Shown here piece after piece: positions 55,363 to 64,000 of a DNA stretch of 64,000 bases. Positions within the stretch are counted from its first letter, which is position 1. Each line of letters begins with the position of its first letter. The notes beneath the pieces are model-generated. The model was not told the origin of the DNA. It was given only the letters and a program-made list of their open reading frames with translations, and ran no database searches. Source of the DNA: Mastigamoeba balamuthi (taxonomy: Eukaryota; Evosea; Mastigamoebida; Mastigamoebidae); assembly GCA_902651635.1 (NCBI GenBank), contig CACRSC010000075.1:1012300-1076299 (forward strand). Reading direction: 5' to 3'. Both the position numbers and the translations under genes were made by a program.

Positions 55363-58300
55363 GCGGGTGCCTGGGCGCTGAGGGCGAGGGCGCCAGCGAG
55401 GGCCCCGCCCCCGCCAGAGCCGAGCGCGGCTGGGGCGACACGGGCGACGGCGTCCGCGAGCAGAGCGACGAGTCGCTGCTGGCCACGAGGGCGCCGCGGC
55501 CCCCGCTGCCCTGCTGCTGGCCCCCCGCGGGGCCCTTGGCGCAGTCGTCGTCGGCGCGGCCGAGGCGGCGCTGGATGACGCGGTGGCAGACGCGCATGAC
55601 GAGGGCCGTGCAGGCAAAGTAGAAGAAGATGGAGACGATGAGGGGCCAGGAGCCGGGCGTGAGCTTGGCGACGACCTCGAAGCAGATGTCGTGGCCCCGC
55701 AGGTCCTGCGCAAAGTAGCGGCGCAGCAGGCGGTTGATGCCGTCGCACTTGTCGCCGACCATGAAGCCCGCGAACTGCCGGATCTCCAGCAGCGCGGCGG
55801 CCATCGAGACGATGTAGACGTCGATGCACGACCACGCGTTGCAGACCTCGACGGCCGTCATGCCCCAGCGCTGCTGGCGCAGTGTCAGCGGGGCGCACCA
55901 GAGGCCCAGCATCGCCAGCATGTGCAGCACGGGGATGATGAGCGCCGTCAGCAGGTAGACGACGACGATCAGCACGGGGCCGAACGCCCGCGGCTCGGGG
56001 CTGCTGTCCGGCACGCTCACGCCGACGTCGACCAGCGAGTACTCGCGCGTGGCGCTCGTGTTGAGGAGGCTCTCGAGCGCCACGCCCGCGGCCCCGCGGA
56101 ACTCGAACGCGATGCTGATGACAAAGGCGCCGGCCACCACCAGCGCCACCGTCACCAGCATCAGCGCGCTCACGGCCGCGCGGCCCCCCCACGCCAGCAG
56201 CGGCCCGCGGCCACGCAGGAACTCGAGCATGACGGCACAGCGCGCGGGGGCGCCCGTCCGCGGGTCGAGGCCGGCGCCGGCGGGGTCCGGGGCGTCGAGG
56301 GCGGCGACGCGGTGGTGCACGTAGAGGACGACGTGGCTGGTGACGAGGCTGACGATGGTGGCGATGAGGAACGTCACGAAGCCCCAGCAGGGCAGCACGT
56401 CGACGGCCAGCGCCAGCGGGCGCTCGGCCGCAGAGGCGTCGTACGAGCCAAAGGGCACGGCAAAGTGGAACGAGACGATCATGATGGTCATGACGTAGGC
56501 GTCGAGCAGCGACCACTTGCCCAGCGCGTCGAGGGCCACCAGCACGCGCCCGCGCCACCGCGCGTTGAGGGCCTGCGAGGGCGCCGCCCAGCAGGCGAGC
56601 GCCGCGACGAGCTTGATGTAGGGCCAGGCGCCGCTGAAGACGGCGATGAGCACCGAGAGCGGGTAGACGCGGGCCTTCCACATGTCGCGGATGCTGTCCA
56701 CCAGCCCGAACGAGAACAGCGCCGGCGTCTCCACCGCGTGCGGCGCGGCCCCCGCGCTCTGCCACTCGAGGCGCAGGACCACCGAGGCGCCCACGCCCGT
56801 GTTGGAGCTCACGAACAGCGCGATGTCCAGCAGCAGCACCAGCGGTATCGCCGCCCGCGCCACCACGTTGATCCGCGGGTCGCACATCAGGCACGGGCGG
56901 CCCCCCTCGCCGCCCCCCATGAACAGCACGAACCGCTCCGCCAGCGTCGCCCGCTTGGCCTGCAGGGGCGCCGGGCTGCGGCCGCCGCTCGCAGAGGAGG
57001 CGGCGCTGCTGGAGCTGAGCTCGGCGGGGTCGGCGCCGAGGGGGCCGAGCTCGGCGCCGTCCTCGCTGGGGGCGGGCTTCTTGCCCTTGCCGGCGCGCCA
57101 CGTGAGGACCGCGAGCAGGACGACGCAGACGGCGACGAGGGCGGCGCCGGCGAGGGAGCAGACGACGAAGCTGATGGCGGTCGTGCGCTCGTTGTAGCCA
57201 AAGTCGCGGCCCTTGTCGGCGACGGCGCAGTGGCGGTCGGCGAGGAGGCCTACGACGACGGGGTTGACGAAGCCGAGGGCCTTGTCGACGAGGACGCCGT
57301 TGAGGAAGGCGGGGACGACGGGCTTGTACATGCCGATGAGCGTGTCGGCGAGGTCGCTGACGAGCTGGTCGAGGTCGGCCTCGATGTCGCCGCTCAGGGG
57401 CAGCAGCCGCGCGACGTCGAGCGAGGCGTTGAGGTGCAGGTAGTCGATCGAGACGCCCTGCACGGCCGCCATCAGGCAGTCCCTGTCGGTCAGCTGCTCG
57501 TGGTCCAGCGACCGCGCGGCCTCTGTGTTGACCAGCGTCCGCATGTAGGCCTCGAGCCTGTTGCGGTTGGACTCCACGTGGACGCCGCCGCGCTCGTAGA
57601 GCCACGCGGGCTCGCGCGTGCCGACGGTCGCCGAGGCCGCGGAGCCCGTGCTGACGTTGACGAAGAAGGCGGCGTCGATGACGAGGTGCGCCAGGCCCGT
57701 GCGCGAGTGCAGGGTGTAGGCGTCGGCGTCGTCGGGCAGCAGCATCCGCAGCTGGTCCCACGTCGCCAGCCCCTGCAGCGACACGTCCGTCAGCCCCGCC
57801 GCGATGCTCGCCGACATGTTGGCCAGCGGCACCACCCCCTGCAGCTTCTCCCGCACGTCGAACCCGCTCCCCAGGAACGTCCTGCGCGGCGTCGTCAGTA
57901 ACGTCCGTGGGAACTATTCCCGAGAAGGGATCTGGGAGGGATGTGTGCAGCAATGAGGAACTGACCCCGCGATGGCGTTGATGTCTGCGAGGCGGAGGAC
58001 GCCGGTGCCATTGGTGAGCCTGCCGACGACCCAGTTGACGCCGCGGGTGCCGACGAGCGTGCCGAGGGCCCAGTCGACCATGTCGACGAGGGCGTTGCGG
58101 CGCATGGAGCGCATGCCGTCGGGAGCCGCGGGCAGGGGCGCGCGGGGCGACGCCCGCAGGTACGGCCGCAGCGACCCGCTGAAGTTGGCCAGCGCCGCCG
58201 ACAGGTTCTTGTCGACGAGCGGCGGCAGCACCGTGTCGCAGAGCACGCCCCCCAGGATGCGCTGCAGCAGCCCCTTGAGCACGTCGAGCGCCGCGTTGAT

Positions 58301-58896
58301 GATCTTGTCCGAGAACTTGCTGCCCGTGTTGCTCGCCTGCTCGCTGCCCGTCAGCCTTGCGCTTTGCCACGGGGGAGGGGGGGGGCTGGGCGTGGCGTGC
58401 CTTGGCCTCGTCGATGTGGATGGTGATGGCGCAGCTGCTGAGCGTCGTGTGGTCCAGCAGGCCGTCGCTGCTGGTGCCCAGCGCGATGGTGGCGTCGGCC
58501 GACGACTGCGAGATGGTCCCCGTGACGTCCCCCTCGAAGAGCGTGATGAGCTTGGTGTACTTCTGCACAGCACAAAGGGTACGGGAACACTGCTGAGCGC
58601 CCGGACGCCCGAGGGCCCTGCAGGGCACGCACGAGGTGCAGGGAGATGGAGGCGGCGAGGCCCGTGGCCTGCAGGCGGAAGGAGGTGTTGGTGGGCTTGG
58701 CCGAGCCGAGGGCGCCCAGGTCGAGCCCGTAGATGCGCATGTCGCGCACACTGGCGCCGTCCTGCTCGGGCAGCTCGGCGATGTTGATCTCGAGCTTGCG
58801 GATCCAGCAGCGCAGGTTGCAGTTGGCCTGCGCATGGGCCGCCTGCCACAGGCACGCAGAGGCTAGCAGAAGCAGCAGCAGCGGCGACGTCCTCAT
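54986..58896 (-). CDS. BPI-like lipid-binding / PqiA-like multi-pass membrane protein
   Basis: The ATG at 58,896 gives a signal peptide (RTSPLLLLLLASACLWQA). The lumenal N-terminal half (58,830-57,200) has a BPI/LBP-like pattern of alternating short strands and conserved Cys. The C-terminal half has about nine TM segments between 57,190 and 55,570. These include WSLLDAYVMTIMIV followed by VLPCWGFVTFLIATIVSLV, and AWSCIDVYIVSMAAALLE, which resemble the W-[SM]-hx-D-V motif region of bacterial PqiA membrane proteins. The cytosolic tail is low-complexity with a run of about 12 Gln (near 55,330-55,360). A role in binding or moving lipids at a membrane is an inference. The call on each half is moderate. 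At least four exons, the first donor GTGCGT. Confidence 0.6.
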
Positions 58897-59329
58897 GTGG
58901 GCTGCAGGGGGGGTGGGAGCTGCGAGGCTCGCGGGCTCTGTAATAGTGGTGCAGGACGAGGATCGCGGATGGTGCGAGACTGCGTCAGGTAACACTGAAT
59001 GTGAACGCTGAGCTGTGGCAGGACTTACAGTGCAACCTGGGCAGCAAACGGCGGTCCTGAGTGAAACTTAGGTGCAGCAGGCATCGGGTGGTGCACGGAT
59101 AATCAACTGACGCATCACCCCAGGTGCAGCTCGCCAGTCCCTTCCCGCTGCTCCCCGACGGCCGTCGGTCGCCAGTACGCGGCTTCCAACGCTTGCCCGT
59201 AGCTCCGCAGCAGGTCTCTTTTCCGTGATATTTCCCACCGGAGATACTTCATCTTCCGGGAGGTTTCCTCGGCAAATCCCAGCCCGCCTTATTCAGCAGT
59301 CTCGAGGGGTCCTCAAATGACTCATCCTC
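58897..59329. other. Promoter side of the BPI/PqiA-like gene
   Basis: GATATTT at 59,227-59,233, facing an inverted GAGATAC a few bases on, is the only motif noticed. GC-rich composition continues to about 59,300. Confidence 0.4.
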
Positions 59330-60130
59330 CCTGCACCTCACTCATCCTTCACCCTTGAGATGTTCCCCCCTTATTTGTATCTTATGCCTGCCAGGCTAAG
59401 CCATCCATCTAGAAGATCTTCACAATGAAGTTTCCAGGTCATAGGCTCAATAAGAGATGGTCTGCCTGATGGACACTGTTTCTGGGCCAGCAGCTGTAGT
59501 CTACAAGGTTAAGTTTCCCTGGGCCAAGGACTGTACCAGTGGATGATCATGACAGAATGTTGGCTCCACTGGTTCTGCAGCCACAAGTTTCTGAACAGTA
59601 ATTGATCATTCATTCAATACAATATTTGTTGAATTACTGTTCAATGGAATGGATCTACACCAGCTGCCATCACCATCACTGTATTTTCTCAGGTCTCTAT
59701 GGGTGTTAGAACGAGGAACGGCACCACATATGACTACATCCTGACTGCTGGGGTAATCTTTCATTTTATTCAGAGAGAACTGAGTCCTTTCATAGCAAGA
59801 GCAGTTTTGAAGAACCCCCTGTGTGCAGTACTATGCTGCATGGGCCAAGGATTCAAGCATAGTGGGATGGGAACAAGATTTGTCAATAAGAGAGAAGAGA
59901 AAACCATTGCCAGAGAGTGTGATATGAAGAGAGCTCACATACATAACATTACTATAACAATCTTTCTTTGCAAGCACATCATCAATTTTGTAAACCTGCC
60001 CAGTGATAAATGTCCATTGTTCAATGCAAAACTCGAACAGTTCAGCACGGGAGAGGTTGGAGAGCTGCAGTTGATGGCTCATGCAGTTGGATAACCAGTT
60101 GGCATTGACCAGTCACAAACTGCGTGTGTG
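59330..60130. other. Second AT-rich, CpG-poor island
   Basis: Composition shifts sharply: only about four CG dinucleotides in the first 720 bp. One 131-residue frame (59,699-60,094 plus) lacks any familiar domain and is crossed by an 83-residue frame on the other strand. No repeats or RNA genes were recognised. It is similar in character, though not evidently in sequence, to the island at 39.8-41.2 kb. Confidence 0.6.
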
Positions 60131-60311
60131 TTCTGTGAAAAGAAGATGTGTCTCACAGTCTTTGTACGGTGCTTGCTTGTGTGTAACAAGCAGAACATTC
60201 CTCGGGGACGGCAGATCAATTGGATTCCTGGCGAGTTGAAATGGGAGGTGCTGTTGGGAAGGTACCGTCGGGCGAGGGTTGGGAAGCCTCCGTCTGCTAG
60301 GACCACCGCAG

Positions 60312-60318
60312 AATATCT
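60312..60318. promoter_or_regulatory. AATATCT motif upstream of the nucleotidase gene
   Basis: AATATCT, with a second GATAT (CCGATATG) eight bases on, lies about 135 bp before the ATG at 60,451. It is the closest match to the recurrent element in this gap; 60,131-60,450 holds nothing else recognisable. Confidence 0.4.
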
Positions 60319-60450
60319 GTCCGATATGCTCTGATGACGTGGCAGCGTCTGCTGCGGGAATTGCGTTGCGGACCCAAAGGAAATCGCAACACCAAGCACA
60401 CGCAACAAAGCGCGCCGACCAGCGGAGCAGAACAGAGCAGAGCAGAGGAG

Positions 60451-62185
60451 ATGGGTGCTGGAGAGAGCAGCGCGGCAGAGGCGGAGGCGGGGGCAGCAGC
60501 GGGGGCAGCAGCGGGGGCCGAGAGAGCGGGGCAGCGGGAGCGGGGGCAGCGGCAGTGGCGGGCGCTGGAGATGCTGGCGCTGGACCGCGTGCAGACGCCC
60601 GAGTCGCGGGCCCGGCTGGCGCGGGCGTCGCAGTCGGTGGAGCGGCTGCTGCTGGCGCCGCCCGAGCCCCTGCCCGACTACTTCGTGTGGGAGGGCGGCT
60701 ACGTCGAGCTCGCCACCCGCCTCATGCGCAACGACCCCTCCGCCCTCGACCGCCTCCGCTCCAAGGTCATGCGCAAGGCCAAGTCCGTGGCCCCCTCGTT
60801 GTTGCTCTTTTTGGGGTGTTGCTGTGGCCGCTCTCGGGTTTTCCTCAAACGCGTCAGAAAACACCGCCGCAATTGATTCCGTTGCGCGTCTCTCTCCCTC
60901 TCTCTATCAGAGTGAGCGAGGAGGAGTTCTGGAAGCGCTACCTGCTGGCCGTCGCCACCGAGTACGTGGACGAGCTGCGCGCGCTCATGTCGGGGGACGT
61001 GGAGGCGCAGTACGCCCGCGAGCTGCCCTGCGCCATCGCTGCCGTCCGCAGGGCCTGCGCTGCCTGCCGCGCCGCCCGCAAGGGCATCGAGACCCTCGAG
61101 AAGACCGACCGCTCGCCCGTCACGGCCGCCGACTACGCCTCGCAGGCCATCATCTGCTCGGCCCTGCGCGCCGAGTTCCCCGACGACCCCATCGTCGCGT
61201 GCGCGCTGCGCCCAGGTCAATTGATTTGTGCCCACAAAACCGGCGCCGCAGGGAGGAGGACGCGGAGGAGCTGCAGAAGGAGGAGAACGCGGCGATGGTG
61301 GAGCGGGTGCTGGGGCTGGCGCAGGAGGCGGGGGTGGCGCTGACGCGGGAGCAGCTGCTGGTGGCGGTGGACAGCGGGCGGAGCGAGCCGTGCGGGACGC
61401 CGGGCAGCCGCTACTGGACGCTGGACCCCATCGACGGCACGCTGGGCTTCCTGCGCGGGGGCCAGTACGCCGTGTGCCTGGCCCTCGTCGTCGACGGCCG
61501 CGTGGTGCTCGGCGTCCTGGGCTGCCCGTCGCTGCCCGTCGCCCCCGGGGACGCGACCCCCGGGGCCCGCTTGGGGTCGCTGTTCTACGCCATGCGCGGG
61601 GCGGGCGCCTACGCGCTGCCGGTGGACGCCGAGGCCGCGGTGGCGCCCGAGAGCGTGCAGGTGTCCTCCGAGTTCGACCCCGCGCACGCGGTGCTCGTCG
61701 AGAGCGTCGAGGCGGGCCACTCGTCGCACGACCACGCCCGCGAGATCGCCGCCGCGCTGGGCGCCACGCGGGCCGAGCCGCTGCGCATGGACAGCCAGTG
61801 CAAGTACGCCGCCGTGGCGCGCGGCGAGGCCTCTGTCTACCTGCGCCTGCCCACGCGCGCCGACTACGCCGAGCGCATCTGGGACCACGCGGCCGGCGCC
61901 CTGCTCGTCGAGGAGGCCGGCGGCGCCGTCACCGACGTCCGCGGCGAGCCGCTCTGGTTCGCGACGAGCACGCGGGGGCTCGCGCGCAACTCGGGGGTCA
62001 TCGCGACCAACGGCGTCCTGCACGCGGCCGTCGTGGAGGCCGCGGGGCGCGTGCTGGCGCCCTCGCAGCGCTACGCCGTGACCATCGACACGCACAACAA
62101 GTGGGGCGACAGGGTCATGGTCCGCGCCGCCATCGCCTCCGCCCTCGGCCTCAGCGAGAGCGCTGTCTCTGTCGAGTACGCCTAG
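60451..62185 (+). CDS. BSD-domain / 3'(2'),5'-bisphosphate nucleotidase fusion
   Basis: Exons 60451-60782, 60911-61198 and 61252-62185 give 517 aa. Residues about 65-140 form a BSD-like domain with the diagnostic SEEEFWKRYL. From residue 165 the protein is a HAL2/SAL1/BPNT1-type phosphatase: EKTDRSPVTAADYASQA, IVAEED formed across intron 2, LDPIDGTLGFLRGGQYAV (about residue 263) and WDHAAGALLVEEAGGAVTD (about 416). These are the Li+-sensitive, Mg2+-dependent motifs, all intact. Such enzymes hydrolyse PAP, the by-product of sulfation, to AMP. Both introns carry the intronic element (AATTGATTC; TCAATTGAT at 61,217) and consensus donors GTCCGT and GTGCGC. The BSD module usually occurs in transcription or membrane-traffic proteins, so its fusion here is unusual. 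Confidence 0.85.
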
Positions 62186-62380
62186 ATGTGCCCGCTCTGC
62201 ACCCCGTACGCGACCCTGCCCTCCGTGGCAGCAGCACCGGGAATGCTCCTCCGCAAAGTGACCCCTCTCGTCTCGACCACCGGCAACATCAGAGCGCACG
62301 CTGGCACAGCCCACGCGCGAGAGAGACACTTGTCCATTCAAACGTTTGCTCACCTTTATTCACAAAGACTCACCCAAGCG

Positions 62381-64000
62381 TCACGAGACGAACGTGGCCA
62401 GCGCCGCTCCGACGCGTGTAAAGTCGGGCCTGTCGTCGGGGCAGGCAGACCAGGTGCTCTGCATGAGGGCGACGTAGGGCCCCGTGAAGTCGCCGCGGTC
62501 CTCGGGCACCGGCGGTCTCTGGCCCCCGAGGATGCGGGAGACGAGGGCCATGACGGGGATCCCCGCAAAGGGGCTGTGGCGCGTGAGGACCTCGTACATG
62601 ACCATCCCCAGCGCGTACACGTCGCTCCTGTCGCTGTAGTGGCCCCGCTCCAGCACCTCTGGCGCCATCCACGCCACAGTCCCGCACACAGTCATCGTCC
62701 TGCTCGCCTTCTTGATGGCCGACAATCCAAAGTCTGCCACATTGTCGCGATGAGAACACGCCAAAACGTGAAGGCAGCCGAGGGAGGCAGCATCGGAGGG
62801 TGGACACCTGTGATCTTGGCGTCCCACTTGTCGTTGACGAGGATGTTTGCTGCCTTGAGGTCCCTGTGCACAATGTTGGACTCGTGCAGGTAACTGCGCA
62901 GGCATGTTACAACAGGAGATGAGTAGGGAAGGGCTTCTGCCTACTTGAGGCCCCTGCAGACGGACGTCAGGATCTCAACGCTTCTGTGCATTCCAATTGA
63001 GCGATCCTCGAGGATAGACCTGAGGCTTCCCCCTTCCATCCACTCTGTGACTCTGAAGATTGAAGGGTGAGAGACTGAGCAGAACACTACTGAGTCCTCT
63101 CACATGAACATGTTGTTGGGATTTATGGACGCTCCCATCTGGGGTTTGCACGTGGCCGGGGGTCAGGATGTGAATTCAAAGAAGGGCCTCTTGCATACAA
63201 AGAGAACAATCGATGGATGGCGAAGTCGCGAGAGCATAGATATCTCCCTGAGCTGCCTGAGCAACTCTGCTCGTGTGGCCTTGTTCAGCTTCTGCTGGTA
63301 GAACCTCTTAACTGCCACAGTAATGCCCTTGTACTCACTGCAGCCCACCGGATGAGCAAAATAACTGAACACTGAAAGAACTTACCCCTTGTAGACTGTG
63401 CCAAAGTTGCCTCGGCCAATCTGCGTGGATGAGATGGCAACATCCGACGGATTAATAGCCCAGCATGGCCTGCTGTCCTGGGCCATCCTTTCCAGCATTA
63501 TGTGCACCGTACACTCGGCGCCCACACTAGAGCTACCTGAGGTCGAGTGGCTCGCAACTGATCGGGGGGTTTGTTGTAACGACCTGTAGAGGTCCGCCAG
63601 CACTGCTTCGTGGATTATCTCCTCTCCGTTGCCCCGGAGGTGGACAGGTCCTAATTCAGTCAGTGCCAGTACACTAACCATCTTTGAAGCCTGAAGTGGG
63701 CTCTGAATCCGCTCGATTTCTGTCCTCGCAGGGCTGCTAAGGAGGATCTGGCCACCCAGCGCCACACTGGCGATGCAGGCAGCCCTCTCCACTGCGGGTC
63801 CACTGTAGTCAACGGCACCCTCGGCCGTTTTCATGGACACATCGCCGTAGTGGATGCCCATGCGAACACGGAAGCCCCGGAACGAGAGAGCGCCGCCACT
63901 GAACACCTCCACACAGCACTGCTGCGTGAGGAGCAGAGGGTCCCACTTGGCGCCCAGCAGCATGCGCTGCGCCTCCTGGCAGAACATCAGCGCGTCCAGT
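62381..64000 (-). CDS. Receptor D: kinase-cyclase-kinase protein, 3' part only, cyclase degenerate
   Basis: The gene runs off the right edge; the stop is at 62,381. Visible are the second half of a class III cyclase (64,000-63,590) and kinase 2 (63,420-62,381), with the same exon layout as receptors B and C. Kinase 2 has GRGNFG, VAVKRFYQQK, HRDLKAAN, DFGLS and MAPEVLERG, so it looks active. The cyclase reads VDYSGP then AVERAAC where B and C read VDYFGP then TVNKAAR: the transition-state Asn and Arg are Glu and Cys. Its metal-binding half lies outside the window. It may be a pseudocyclase that regulates a partner, or one half of a heterodimer. Confidence 0.8.

Noticed and set aside
59699-60094. 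131-residue plus-strand frame in the second AT-rich island
   Set aside because: No known domain, overlapped by an antisense frame, no intron or promoter signals like its neighbours; frames of this length arise by chance.
62990-63005. CAATTGAG near 62,993 as an intronic element
   Set aside because: It falls in a kinase 2 exon of receptor D (RSIGM), so it is coding.

Overview
This is a very GC-rich, intron-containing nuclear segment from a unicellular eukaryote. Genes are compact: introns are mostly about 50-130 nt, and neighbours lie 60-600 bp apart. The gene set (transmembrane cyclases, TKL receptor kinases, an RGS protein, a RhoGEF/RhoGAP, an MST/Hippo-type kinase, UFM1 protease, MSH3, C1D) fits a free-living amoeba or another signalling-rich protist. 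The kinase-cyclase-kinase architecture is, as I recall, prominent in Acanthamoeba, so a discosean amoebozoan is my best but low-confidence guess.

Layout. 1-0.7 kb: retroelement-type aspartic protease cut by the left edge. 2.1-13.5 kb (minus strand): a tandem array of two intact receptor cyclases, each with two sensor-plus-cyclase modules, and one decayed third copy. 14.0-22.4 kb (minus): a giant receptor of LamG domains, Cys-rich Asp-rich repeats, TM, TKL kinase, adenylyl cyclase, TKL kinase. 22.6-26.5 kb (minus): MSH3. 26.8-30.2 kb (plus): IQ-DH-PH-RhoGAP protein. 30.6-39.4 kb (plus): an inverted paralogue of the giant receptor, interrupted by an assembly artefact at an N. 39.8-41.2 kb: AT-rich, CpG-poor island. 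41.3-62.2 kb: C1D, RGS protein, UFSP2, MST-like kinase, neurochondrin-like protein, ankyrin protein, an unrecognised gene, a BPI/PqiA-like membrane protein, a second AT-rich island, and a BSD-bisphosphate nucleotidase fusion. 62.4 kb to the right edge (minus): the 3' part of a third kinase-cyclase-kinase receptor, whose cyclase has lost catalytic residues.

How it works together. Roughly half the window encodes membrane receptors that would turn extracellular cues into cAMP, with kinase domains attached in three of them. The RGS and RhoGEF/GAP proteins are plausible parts of the same signalling economy, but the sequence does not show that they interact. The remaining genes are housekeeping.

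Genome-level signals. Splice donors read GT[GC]CG[CT] rather than GTRAGT, with several apparent GC donors. Many introns carry a sense-oriented TCAATTGAYTCTG-like element about 17-50 nt before the acceptor, a likely extended branch site. An AGATATT-like motif sits upstream of many housekeeping genes. Paralogues show near-identical patches that include introns, which implies recent gene conversion. Exon-level coordinates given for the large genes are approximate unless stated.
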